Origin: Plantactinospora endophytica
GTDB lineage: Bacteria; Actinomycetota; Actinomycetes; Mycobacteriales; Micromonosporaceae
Direction of reading: 5' to 3'
Assembly (NCBI RefSeq): GCF_016862915.1
Contig: NZ_BONW01000002.1
Location: forward strand, 372,001 to 436,000
Length of the DNA stretch: 64,000 bases
Positions 1 through 8,062 of the stretch are shown here, in pieces. How positions within the stretch are numbered: position 1 is the stretch's first letter; each line of letters opens with the position of its first letter. The position numbers were made by a program, and so were the translations under genes. The notes under the pieces were generated by a model. That model was not told where the DNA came from. It saw only the letters and a program-made list of their open reading frames with translations, and ran no database searches.

Positions 1-1384
1 GACGGTGCCGGGCCGCCGTCTCCCGGACGGTCGGATGCCCCGGGTGCGGGTCGTGGCCCGGCAGCGGACTCGGGTCGGCGAGCCGGGCCTCGAACTCCGC
101 CCGCGACGGCGTGGCCGGTGGGTCGAGCCGGGCGGCCAGCGCCGGATCGGGATCGTCCGCCAGCAGCGCCAACTGCGCCTCGGTCAGCCGATCCGAGAGG
201 TACGCGAGCCAGCGGTGGGAGCTGTCGTCCGAACGCACGAGCTGGTCGACGACCTCGGCCGGGAACCGGGGATTACGGACCATCGCGACCGCACTGCGGC
301 CACTCCAGGTCCGGACCATCTCCACCAGCAGCTCCACCGGTACCCGCTCGGGATTGTGCTCGGCCAGCAGCAGCCGGACCGCGAAGTCCTCGTCGGTCGC
401 GAGCCGTCGTACCGTCTCCGGCGCCAGCCCGGGAATGCCGGCCACCGTCCGGCGGTAGCGGACGTGCCGGGCCCGCGAGTACCTGTCGAGCAGCTCCACG
501 TCGTCGCGGTGCTCCCACAGCCACTCGACCGGGTACGTCCGCAACTGCCGGTCCCGGGTGTCGTCGATCCCGTTCACGAACTCGATCGGCAGATGGCTGC
601 GGTTCAGCAGCGCCGCCGTGACCCCCGGGTCCGAATCGCGGGCGAGCCGCCCGACCAGGTCGTGGGGGAGATCGGGGTTGCCTGCCACCGCACGCCGAAC
701 CTGGGGGTCGGGATCGGTGACCAGGGTGTGCGCGAGTTCCGGAGTCAGCGGGACGACGGGCACGGCCGCCAGCCGGACGTCCGGGTCGGCGAGGAGCTGC
801 GGAACGAGGTCCGACGGCGGCCGGAAACGCTCGGTCCGCAACGCCTGGCGGCGTACGTCGGCGTCCGGGTGCGCCAACAGCCGGTGGTACGTCCCGGTCG
901 CCTCGTCATCCGCGCCGAACCGGAGGATCGCCCGGTCCCGCAGTTGCGGGTGGGCCCGCCGGGCAACCGCCCGCTTGAGCTGTTCCGGTGCCTCCGGACT
1001 GGTCAGCAGCTCGCCCTGGACCATCGGGTCGTCGTCCCGGGCCAGGACGGCGTACGCCGCCTCCGGGACGTAGTACGGCAGTCGGTTGAGCACCTCCTGC
1101 GGCCGGACCACGATCCACAACCGGACCTGTGGATCCGGGTCGCCGGCCAACCGCACCAGCAGTTCGTCGGAAATGAGGCAGCAGGCCAGTTCCTGGCGTA
1201 CCCGGGCATGGGCACTGTCGGCGAGCACGGTCGCCACCGGGAGCGACATCGGCGTGTACCGGCGAGCGGCGATCAGGTCGAGTTGGAGTTGCCTGTCGTT
1301 CGTCGCGGCCATCGCGATCAGCAGGTCGTCGGGGACGGACGGGTTGGCGGCCAGGGCGGGGGCGATCCAGCGGTCGTCAGTCAC
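1..1384 (-). CDS. LRV/HEAT-like repeat protein, partial (C-terminus beyond left edge)
   Basis: The minus strand is open from a GTG at 1384 to the left edge (461 codons, no stop), so the C-terminus is missing. The translation is a run of leucine-rich-repeat-variant units of about 24 residues; one recurring form reads DPDPQVRRAVAGNPDLPHDL, with Asp-Pro turns between short helices. Such solenoids are protein-protein interaction scaffolds; no enzymatic motif, signal peptide or membrane segment is visible. The start gives VTDDRWIAPALAANPS, the usual beginning of such proteins. The long frame on the opposite strand is Arg/Pro-rich and has no family features. The partner is unknown. It is divergent from the VOC gene, with 183 bp between them. 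Confidence 0.8.
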   Translation of the reverse strand, partial: MTDDRWIAPALAANPSVPDDLLIAMAATNDRQLQLDLIAARRYTPMSLPVATVLADSAHARVRQELACCLISDELLVRLAGDPDPQVRLWIVVRPQEVLNRLPYYVPEAAYAVLARDDDPMVQGELLTSPEAPEQLKRAVARRAHPQLRDRAILRFGADDEATGTYHRLLAHPDADVRRQALRTERFRPPSDLVPQLLADPDVRLAAVPVVPLTPELAHTLVTDPDPQVRRAVAGNPDLPHDLVGRLARDSDPGVTAALLNRSHLPIEFVNGIDDTRDRQLRTYPVEWLWEHRDDVELLDRYSRARHVRYRRTVAGIPGLAPETVRRLATDEDFAVRLLLAEHNPERVPVELLVEMVRTWSGRSAVAMVRNPRFPAEVVDQLVRSDDSSHRWLAYLSDRLTEAQLALLADDPDPALAARLDPPATPSRAEFEARLADPSPLPGHDPHPGHPTVRETAARHR

Positions 1385-1567
1385 GAGCGTCGAGTTTAGG
1401 AACGCAAAACCGCTGGTCAACAGGGCTGTTTGCCCGAGTGGCCGGGGTTGGGTCCTGCGGTACGCTATCGGTGGCGTTAACTCCGGTCGCGGTACGCACC
1501 CGAGCCCGAGTCCCCGGTGTGTCGTTAGTCCACGACGACGGCCTTCACCGCGACCAAGGAGCATTCG

Positions 1568-1978
1568 GTGCCGACTCGACTCAATCCCTATCTCAGCTTC
1601 AACGGCAATGCCCGCGAGGCGATGGAGTTCTACCAGCGCGTCTTCGGCGGCATGTTGACGGTCAACACGTTCGGCGAGTTCGGCACCGAGGGCGCGCAGG
1701 CCGACCAGGTCATGCACGCGATGCTGGAGACGGACAGCGGGTTCACCCTGATGGGCTCGGACGTGCCGCCCGAGATGGACTACACCCCGGGCAACACCAT
1801 CACGGTGAGCCTGAGCGGCGACGACGGCGACGAGTTGCGCGGCTACTGGACCGCGCTCTCCGACGGCGGCATCGTCGCGGTTCCGCTCGAACCGCAGATG
1901 TGGGGCGACGAGTTCGGCGCCTGCGTCGACCGGTTCGGCATCTCCTGGATGGTCAACATCTCCTCGCCGCGTACCTGA
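1568..1978 (+). CDS. VOC-family (PhnB-like glyoxalase fold) protein
   Basis: A 136-residue protein beginning MPTRLNPYLSFNGNAREAME, the hallmark opening of PhnB-like members of the vicinal oxygen chelate superfamily. It contains a FYQRVFGG segment and ends with GACVDRFGISWMVNI, where PhnB-like proteins carry DRFG.xW. Family members are small dimeric metal-binding or metal-less proteins; most have no proven substrate, and neither does this one. The GTG start is set by AAGGAG at 1556-1561, six bases upstream. It is convergent with the next gene, 23 bp away. The family is clear; the function is not. Confidence 0.88.
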   Translation: MPTRLNPYLSFNGNAREAMEFYQRVFGGMLTVNTFGEFGTEGAQADQVMHAMLETDSGFTLMGSDVPPEMDYTPGNTITVSLSGDDGDELRGYWTALSDGGIVAVPLEPQMWGDEFGACVDRFGISWMVNISSPRT

Positions 1979-2001
1979 GCGAGCCCTGGCGGCTCGCTCC
2001 G

Positions 2002-4257
2002 TCAACGATCCAGGACGTAGCCGTGCTCGGTCAGCACTTCGCGGAGGGCGGCGAAGAGCGCGTCCAGTTCCGGGTCGCTCCTACCGGCCGGGTCGGGACC
2101 GAACAGGATCATCGCCATGGGTGGGTCGCCCTGCTCCTCCAGCCAGATGGCCGACCTGTTCCTGCCGGGCAGGTACTCGATGTAGCGACCATGTCGCCCG
2201 TCCTCCCGCGACCAGGTCGGCGCCTCGGCTCCCTCGCCAGGCGTACGCACCCGGTGGACCGTCGCCCCGGGCTCGTTCACCGGTACGGGATAACGTGCGG
2301 TCGGCCTGTTGTTGTACGGCAGCACCCCGGGCGGGTACTGGAGGTACGTTACCTCCGTCGCGGGCTCGTTCTGCAACGGTTGGCACACCAGCCGCAGCAG
2401 GGCAGGACGGTCCGGCGAATCCGCCTTGAGCACGGTCTGCATCGTCCAGGTCGGGCACTCCGCGTCCGACCAGTAACTCCGATGAGCCAGCAGTGGCAGG
2501 CCCACCGGGACCTCCGGGGTCGGCGTCCCCGGGTTGTCGGTCGGCGCGACCGGGGACGGCTCGCCGCCGGTCGTCGGCTCACCGCCGGTCGACGGTGCGG
2601 CGGCCGGCCGGGAGGCGGCCGGTTCCGTCCCGGCCGTCAGGAACAGGGTCAGCAGCGTCGCCAGCAGCGCACCGCCGAGCGCGCACCAGGTGTCCCGCTG
2701 CCGCCGGGGCCTGGAGTCGGCGGTCCAGGCCGCCACCGCCCGCCGCGTGCTCCACCAGGTCCAGAGCCAGTCCGAGGTGCTCTCAGCGGCAGTGCTTCCG
2801 GCGGCGGTGCTTCCTCCAGCGGTGCTTCCTCCAGCGGTGCTTCCGGTGGCGGTGCTTCTTCCGGCAGTGCTTCCTCCGTCGTCCGGCGAGAGTCGCGCCG
2901 ATCCCGATCCCGGCGTCGGTGCGGATGCCGGGCCGGAGCGCGGTTCGGGACCGGGATTTGATCCCGTTCCCGGGTGGGACGATCCGCTTCCCGGCTGCGA
3001 AGGTCTCGTTCCCGGCTGGGACGATTCCGTTCCCGGCTGGGACGCGGCCGAGATGGCGAAGGCGGCGCGGGTGGCCGCCCACCACGGCCAAGTGCCGATC
3101 AACGTCAGCCACTCGGGACGGGTCTGGAGCAGACGGTGCGCAAGCTCGGGATCGTCCGGGTGGATCGCGGCCAGCAGGGTTATGCCGTGCCAGGGTGACA
3201 GTTGCCGCAGTATCGCGTCGCGCGACTCGGGCTGCCACTGGGCGCGTCGCAGCAGGTCACCGGCGACGGCCGGCCGCAACTGCTCGACGCAACGGGCCGC
3301 TCGCGCCGGGTCCGTGGCGGCCAGGGCGTGCAGCACCTCGACCGCCGTCCCACCGGAGATCTCACCCAGCCAGGTCCAGTTGCCGGTCGCGGTCATCAGC
3401 AACGCGACGCGTTCGGCAGCCATGCCCGCGAGCAGCGTCGCCCGGTGCGACCGGCTCGTCCGGGCGAGCAGCCGGGCCAGGTGTCCGGGAGGCATCGCGT
3501 CGAGCCACTGCCGAACCGACGGCGCGAGTGTCTCCTGGCCGAGAAGGCGGCGTACGACACTCATCCGGATCTTCGCCATGTTCCAGAGGTGCCGGGCGGC
3601 CCGCTCCGGCTCCATCGGGGCGAGCACCGAACCGACGTCGGGGAGTTCGCAGAGTACCGACGCTGTTGCCGGGCCGAAGCGCAGCTCGTCGAGTACCCCC
3701 GGGTTGTCCCGGGGCAGGATCCGGGCGGCATCGGCGGGACCGGCCAGGGTGCCGTCGGCCGGGGTCGCTGCGGCGACGCGTTCGACGACGCCTGCGGCCT
3801 CCCGCGCACCGCCGTCCGATCTGGCAAGGGCGGCGAGCAGCCGTGCGGCGTTGCCGGCGTCCATCCTGGCCAGGACGGATGCGCGCAGCGGCCCGTCGAG
3901 GGACCGCAGCAGCGGGAGGGCGTGCGCGGTACCCATCGGCTTGAGATGGTTGGCGCATTCACCCGGGCCGTCCGACTCCGCCATCGCCACGAGGAAGGAT
4001 GTCGCCAGTTCCGGTGCGATGCTGCGCAGGAGCAGGCGACGGATGTCGCCGTCGGACTCCTTGCGGAACACCGTGTAGGCGTGCCCCGGGTCGTCCGTCT
4101 CCAGAAGCCTGCGGTGGTCGTCGACGGAAAGCCTCGACTGGCTGTTCAGGTCGATCTTGTTGATGCTGGCTGCGGTTATTCCGTCGCCGATGCCGATGAT
4201 CGTGGAATGCTCGACCCGATGCTGGGGCGTCGGGTCAGGATCCGTCGGCTCGGTCAC
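2002..4257 (-). CDS. Large single-span membrane protein with helical N-terminus, Ser/Thr-rich linker and extracellular C-terminus
   Basis: A 751-residue protein of no family I can name. Residues 1-60 hold a short motif STIIGIGDGITAA that recurs in the preceding gene's product. Residues about 60-410 are Leu/Ala-rich helical repeats resembling HEAT/LRV repeats. Residues about 415-500 are two low-complexity arrays: repeated (S)QPGT units, then repeated GSTAG/GSTAA units. One hydrophobic segment (LGGALLATLLTLFLTAG, about residue 525) is followed by a Thr/Pro-rich spacer and a roughly 170-residue C-terminal domain with two Cys, predicted to lie outside the cell. The GTG start at 4257 overlaps the previous stop (GTGA), so the two genes are translationally coupled. 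The layout suggests a cytoplasmic sensing domain wired to an external domain. Confidence 0.75.
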   Translation of the reverse strand: MTEPTDPDPTPQHRVEHSTIIGIGDGITAASINKIDLNSQSRLSVDDHRRLLETDDPGHAYTVFRKESDGDIRRLLLRSIAPELATSFLVAMAESDGPGECANHLKPMGTAHALPLLRSLDGPLRASVLARMDAGNAARLLAALARSDGGAREAAGVVERVAAATPADGTLAGPADAARILPRDNPGVLDELRFGPATASVLCELPDVGSVLAPMEPERAARHLWNMAKIRMSVVRRLLGQETLAPSVRQWLDAMPPGHLARLLARTSRSHRATLLAGMAAERVALLMTATGNWTWLGEISGGTAVEVLHALAATDPARAARCVEQLRPAVAGDLLRRAQWQPESRDAILRQLSPWHGITLLAAIHPDDPELAHRLLQTRPEWLTLIGTWPWWAATRAAFAISAASQPGTESSQPGTRPSQPGSGSSHPGTGSNPGPEPRSGPASAPTPGSGSARLSPDDGGSTAGRSTATGSTAGGSTAGGSTAAGSTAAESTSDWLWTWWSTRRAVAAWTADSRPRRQRDTWCALGGALLATLLTLFLTAGTEPAASRPAAAPSTGGEPTTGGEPSPVAPTDNPGTPTPEVPVGLPLLAHRSYWSDAECPTWTMQTVLKADSPDRPALLRLVCQPLQNEPATEVTYLQYPPGVLPYNNRPTARYPVPVNEPGATVHRVRTPGEGAEAPTWSREDGRHGRYIEYLPGRNRSAIWLEEQGDPPMAMILFGPDPAGRSDPELDALFAALREVLTEHGYVLDR

Positions 4258-4616
4258 GATCGGCCCGGCGGTGTGCTGTCGGAGGATCGTTGCCCGGCCG
4301 GCGGCCCCGGGTTCTGGTTGACCTCGCCGATGATCGCGGCCGTGATGCCCGAGCCCGTGCCGATGATCGTCGAATTCTTCACCGTCTGGTTTCGGACGGG
4401 CTGGCTGCCCGGTCCGGTCGCCGGGCTACCGGCCGCCTGTTTCACCAGCGACGCGCCGATGGTGCCGGCCAGGCCGAACACGGCCACGGCGATGGAGGTG
4501 GCGATGGTCCACTTGAAATGGTTGCCGGAGGCGAGTCGCAGGACCGTCACCATCGTGATCGCGGCGGCCAGGCCACCCACCAGGACGACCCCGGCCCACC
4601 TCGCCGTCTTCTTCAC
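4254..4616 (-). CDS. Small membrane protein coupled to the 2002-4257 gene
   Basis: A 120-residue protein with two hydrophobic segments near the N-terminus (about residues 8-27 and 37-60) and a hydrophilic tail. The tail carries NSTIIGTGSGITAAIIGEVN, nearly the same motif found at the N-terminus of the downstream gene's product. The GTG start at 4616 follows a good GGAGGTG site at about 4620-4626. It overlaps the next gene by four bases (GTGA), so the two products are probably made together. No family was recognised. Inference: the shared motif lets the two proteins bind each other at the membrane. Confidence 0.72.
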   Translation of the reverse strand: MKKTARWAGVVLVGGLAAAITMVTVLRLASGNHFKWTIATSIAVAVFGLAGTIGASLVKQAAGSPATGPGSQPVRNQTVKNSTIIGTGSGITAAIIGEVNQNPGPPAGQRSSDSTPPGRS

Positions 4617-4957
4617 CCTGCACCTCCAGAAACGGGAATTCCGGCCGGCGACCCGATCGGCGACCGCGACTGTTCGATGGAATGTGCTTCGGCGATGTGC
4701 CGAGCAGAGGGTTCGCGAATGATCAATTCAGTGTGGTCCAGGAACTGCCGGTTCCCCGTATCCGCTTGCCGATCATGCGAGGGTGCCGATGCGGCACGCT
4801 TTTGGCGTACGTCAATTGTCCTGAGCCTGTCAACGGCTGAGATCCGGCGTTCGGACGCGGTTCGGGACCTGCCGGCCGAGCGCCGACTCGTTCCATCGCC
4901 GGAGGCGGCACGACAGCCGTCCGGGTCACCGCCCGCCGCTGTCTATGCTTGGCAACC
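4617..4957. other. Intergenic region between divergent genes
   Basis: This 341-bp stretch holds the Shine-Dalgarno of the leftward gene next to 4620, a short inverted repeat GTGCC/GGCAC near 4785-4795, and two TTGAC-like hexamers on the minus strand (4828-4833 and about 4812-4817) that could be -35 elements for the membrane pair. No convincing -10 was identified. A 78-codon minus frame reaching into it has no ribosome-binding site and looks like chance. Confidence 0.4.
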
Positions 4958-5791
4958 ATGCCCGAGGGTCACACCGTCCACCGCCTGGCAGCCCGACACC
5001 AGGAGCTGTTCGGCGGGGAGAAGGTGCTGGCCAGCAGCCCGCAGGGACGGTTCGCCGAGGGAGCCGCGCTGCTCTCCGGCGCCGTACTCGACAGCACGGA
5101 GGCGTACGGGAAGCACCTGCTGCACCACTACGACGGCGGGCAGGCGCTGCACGTACACCTGGGGCTCTACGGGAAGTTCGCCGACGGGGACGGTGAGCCG
5201 CCGGCTCCGGTCGGCCAGGTCCGGTTGCGGCTGCACACCGATCTGCACTGGCTGGACCTGCGCGGCCCGACCGCCTGCGAGCTGCTGTCGCCGCCCGAGG
5301 TCGACGTGCTGCGGGCCCGGCTGGGCGCCGACCCGCTACGGGCGGACGCCGACCCGGCGGTGCCGTACGCCCGGATCCGGCGCAGCCCCACCCCGCTCTT
5401 CGCGCTGCTGCTCGACCAGTCGGTGGTGGCCGGCACCGGGTTGATCTTCGTGACCGAGGCGCTGTTCCGGGCCGGCCTGCCGCCCACCACGCCCGGCCGG
5501 GAGCTGACCGAACAGGGCTGGTTCGGCATCTGGGCAGACCTGGTGGAGTTGATGGGTACGGCCGTCGAGACCGGCCGGATCGACACCGTGCACGCCCGGC
5601 ACCTGCCCGAGGCGATGGGCCGGCCGCCCAGGGTCGACCGGCACGGCGGCGAGGTGTACGTCTACCGCCGTGCCGGACTGCCCTGCCACGTCTGCGGTAC
5701 CGCAGTCCTCCGGGCCGACCAGGCCGGCCGGAACTCGTACTGGTGCCCGCGCTGCCAGCGACCGCCGCGCCGGTCCCGCGCCAAGCACTGA
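4958..5791 (+). CDS. Fpg/Nei-family DNA glycosylase/AP lyase
   Basis: A 277-residue base-excision-repair enzyme starting MPEGHTVHR. After removal of Met, Pro2 is the nucleophile that forms the Schiff base with the damaged nucleotide, and Glu3 is the acid; both are present. The N-terminal beta domain includes AYGKHLLHHY and HVHLGLYGKF. The C-terminus carries a four-cysteine zinc finger, CHVCG...CPRC, near residues 243-264. Length and order match Nei/endonuclease VIII-type proteins of actinobacteria, which remove oxidised pyrimidines. I chose ATG 4958, not the TTG three codons earlier, because the catalytic Pro must be residue 2. Substrate range cannot be read from sequence. Confidence 0.93.
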   Translation: MPEGHTVHRLAARHQELFGGEKVLASSPQGRFAEGAALLSGAVLDSTEAYGKHLLHHYDGGQALHVHLGLYGKFADGDGEPPAPVGQVRLRLHTDLHWLDLRGPTACELLSPPEVDVLRARLGADPLRADADPAVPYARIRRSPTPLFALLLDQSVVAGTGLIFVTEALFRAGLPPTTPGRELTEQGWFGIWADLVELMGTAVETGRIDTVHARHLPEAMGRPPRVDRHGGEVYVYRRAGLPCHVCGTAVLRADQAGRNSYWCPRCQRPPRRSRAKH

Positions 5792-5853
5792 CCGGGGCCC
5801 ACGGGCGACCGCTGGCCGACGCACCGCCGGTCCGGCGCCAAGCACTGAACGGG
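5768..5853. repeat. Imperfect duplication of the 3' end of the Fpg/Nei gene
   Basis: The last bases of the glycosylase gene with its stop codon (5768-5796) recur at 5825-5853, 57 bp downstream, with 27 of 29 bases identical, including CGCCAAGCACTGA. Similar duplications follow two other genes in the window (near 36.0 and 37.7 kb). Confidence 0.8.
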
Positions 5854-5891
5854 CCACGGACCGCAGGGGGTGGCAGGGCAGCCGGCACCGG

Positions 5892-6584
5892 TCAGGGTGT
5901 GACGCGGCGGATGGTCAGGTAGCCGGCTCCGGCCAGTAGCGCGGCCAGCAGCACCGGCCAGCCGACGAACCAGGCCGCCATCGGCTGGTCGGTCAGCCAG
6001 CGGCCGATTCCGTCCCAGAGGTCCAGCCAGGTGATCAGCACGGCGAGCCCGGCCAGCACCAGCAGGGTGCCGGTGGAGAGCAGCCACATCCCGGTCAGCC
6101 CGAACCGCTTGTAGAAGACCGCGACGAAGATCCCCAGGAAGCCGAGCAGGATGAACGGCATCGTGTAGATCGCGATCTGGAGCAACGGGTTCTGCTGGTC
6201 GATGAAGTTCAGGCCGAAGAAGCGCAGTCTGATCCCCCAGCCGTCGGTGGCGTCCTCCAGCAGTTGGCAGAGGAAGAGCAGGATGCCGAAAACGACGGAC
6301 TGGACGACCAGGAAGAGCGCGGTGGCCAGGTAGAAGGTCCGACGGATCACGCTCAGCGCCATACTAAACGGCAGCAACTGCGTGATCCAGTTGATGCTGG
6401 TGACGAAGACGACGATGTAGATCGATATCAGGGCGCCCGTCGTCGGGTTGTCCTCGATGTCGCCGATCGCCAGGAAGACGGCGTAGTTCACCGCGAAGAT
6501 CATTATCAGCAGCAACCAGGGCCAGCCCACGGTGTTCTGCCAGCCGACCAGTTGCACCCGGGTCACCGTCAGCACGCGGTTCAT
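5892..6584 (-). CDS. ABC transporter permease (YtrC/D-like)
   Basis: A 230-residue protein with six hydrophobic segments and almost no hydrophilic domain, as in small permeases of GntR-controlled ABC-2-type transporters. Its ATG overlaps the stop of the ATPase gene (ATGA, 6581-6584), so it is the last gene of a three-gene operon: GntR regulator, ATPase, permease. In Bacillus the equivalent ytr operon responds to cell-wall antibiotics; that role is only an analogy here. The substrate is unknown. Unlike its neighbours it is rich in Ile, Phe and Trp, as expected of a membrane protein. Confidence 0.85.
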   Translation of the reverse strand: MNRVLTVTRVQLVGWQNTVGWPWLLLIMIFAVNYAVFLAIGDIEDNPTTGALISIYIVVFVTSINWITQLLPFSMALSVIRRTFYLATALFLVVQSVVFGILLFLCQLLEDATDGWGIRLRFFGLNFIDQQNPLLQIAIYTMPFILLGFLGIFVAVFYKRFGLTGMWLLSTGTLLVLAGLAVLITWLDLWDGIGRWLTDQPMAAWFVGWPVLLAALLAGAGYLTIRRVTP

Positions 6585-7504
6585 CGGAGGGTCTCCTTCT
6601 TCCGGGTACCGGTGGTGGTGGCGTCGCCGGAGCGGGCGTGCGCGGTGGTGAGTCGAACGACGATGTCCTGGAGCGAGACCGCTTCCAGGTCCAGCCCGAG
6701 CGCCTTCGCCCTGGCGCGCTCGGCGGTGCCGAAGGTGCCGCGCAGGGTCGCCCGGGCGTACCGGCCGAGGATCTCCCGGTGCAGTTCCTCGTACTCGGCG
6801 GCGAGTTCGTCGACGGCGCTGCCCGGCCCGGCGACGGTGACCACCTGGCCACGCAGGTCCTCGGCGGTGGTGTCCAGCAGCACCCGGCCCTGGTCCAGCA
6901 GGAGTACGTGTTCGAGCAGCTCGCCGACCTCGTCGATGAGGTGGGTGGAGAGCACCACGGTCCGGGGGTGCTCGGCGTAGTCGGTGAGCAGGTGGTCGTA
7001 GAAGAGGTGCCGGGCGACGGCGTCGAGACCGAGGTACGGCTCGTCGAAGAGGGTCAGCGGGGCCCGGGAGGCGAGCCCGATGATGATCCCGAGCATCGAG
7101 TGCATGCCCCGGGACAGCTTCCGGACCTGCCGGTTCAGCGGCAGCCGGAAGTCCGCCAGCAGTGCCTGCGCGAAGTCCTCGTCCCAGCCGGGGAAGAGCA
7201 GCCGGGCGGACTCCAGCGCGTGCCGCACCTTGAAGTACTGCGGGTAGGTCTGGCTCTCCTTGATGAAGCAGACCCGGGACATCACGGTCTCGTTCTCGTA
7301 CGGCGACCGGCCGTCGATGGTCAGCCTGCCCGAGCTGGCGAGAAGCTGGCCGGTCATGATCTGCATCAGCGTGGTCTTGCCGGCCCCGTTCCGGCCGAGC
7401 AGGCCGTGGATGCGGTTCTCCTCCAGGGTGAAACTGACGTCGTCCAGGGCGGTCACGTCGCGGAACCGCTTGCTGACCTGCTGGGCGGAGACCACTGTGC
7501 TCAT
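6581..7504 (-). CDS. ABC transporter ATP-binding protein (YtrB-like)
   Basis: A 307-residue ATPase. Walker A is GRNGAGKTT (about residues 38-46), the signature-like region is KLSRGMHSM, Walker B is LTLFDEP, and the switch His is in LSTHLID. A C-terminal extension of about 80 residues with QDIVVRLT follows. Start ATG 7504 gives MSTVVSAQQVSKRF and overlaps the GntR stop (ATGA). It powers the adjoining permease. The signature is SRGM rather than LSGGQ, which is common in this subfamily. Repression by the upstream GntR protein is inferred from the operator at 7924-7947. Confidence 0.92.
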   Translation of the reverse strand: MSTVVSAQQVSKRFRDVTALDDVSFTLEENRIHGLLGRNGAGKTTLMQIMTGQLLASSGRLTIDGRSPYENETVMSRVCFIKESQTYPQYFKVRHALESARLLFPGWDEDFAQALLADFRLPLNRQVRKLSRGMHSMLGIIIGLASRAPLTLFDEPYLGLDAVARHLFYDHLLTDYAEHPRTVVLSTHLIDEVGELLEHVLLLDQGRVLLDTTAEDLRGQVVTVAGPGSAVDELAAEYEELHREILGRYARATLRGTFGTAERARAKALGLDLEAVSLQDIVVRLTTAHARSGDATTTGTRKKETLR

Positions 7505-7860
7505 CGCCCCTGCTCCCATCGGTCGATCATGCGCTTGAGTTCGTCGGCGTCGATGCCGAGCTTGTTCGCCTCGGCGAGCAGCGGGTGCAGGAACTGCTGG
7601 GCGAAATCCTCGCGGCGGCGGTCCCGCAGTTTCGCGCGGGCGCCGGTGGCGACGAACATGCCGATACCTCGCTTCTTGTAGAGAGTTCCCTCGTCCACCA
7701 GTTGGTTGACGCCCTTGCCGGCGGTCGCCGGGTTGATCCGGTGGAATGCCGCCAGCTCGTTCGTGGAGGGCACCTGGGCCTCCTCGGCGAGCGTGCCGTC
7801 GATGATCGAGTTTTCGATCAGTTCGGCGATCTGAAGAAAAATCGGTCGCCCGTCCTCCAT
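7501..7860 (-). CDS. GntR-family transcriptional regulator, YtrA subfamily
   Basis: A short GntR protein (about 119 residues) beginning MEDGRPIFLQIAELIENSII, then a winged helix with STNELAAFHRINPATAGKGV and the wing LYKKRGIGMFV. The C-terminal part is a short helical dimerisation tail, typical of the YtrA subfamily, which lacks a large effector domain. I prefer ATG 7860 because homologues start at this point; an in-frame GTG at 7884 would add eight residues, and neither has a strong Shine-Dalgarno. Its stop overlaps the ATPase start. It probably represses its own operon through the palindrome at 7924-7947. Confidence 0.88.
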   Translation of the reverse strand: MEDGRPIFLQIAELIENSIIDGTLAEEAQVPSTNELAAFHRINPATAGKGVNQLVDEGTLYKKRGIGMFVATGARAKLRDRRREDFAQQFLHPLLAEANKLGIDADELKRMIDRWEQGR

Positions 7861-7923
7861 CAGCCGGATCCGCCCGCCGACCACCGGAGCCCGGGAGCCG
7901 GCCGCGCCGCTCCCGGCTTCGTT

Positions 7924-7947
7924 GGTTCATTACTCATGTAACTAACC
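7924..7947. promoter_or_regulatory. Putative YtrA-type operator
   Basis: Inverted repeat GGTTCATTAC / GTAACTAACC with a four-base spacer; eight of ten positions pair. It lies 64 bp upstream of the GntR start and is AT-rich in a GC-rich region. YtrA-like GntR proteins are known to bind such GTTA/TAAC dyads. Confidence 0.7.
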
Positions 7948-8062
7948 ATGCAACCGCTGGGTCCTCCTGTCAAGGTCGGTGAACCGACTCCGGCGTTGCC
8001 CTGGCCACACCGCCGGTTCCAGCGGAGGCGGTGGCCGGACCGTCGCCATAAGCTGCCGATTC

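Noticed and set aside
5-1399. Long rightward open frame opposite the LRV gene
   Set aside because: Arg/Pro/Gly-rich translation with no family features; the other strand gives clear LRV repeats. High GC leaves antisense frames open.
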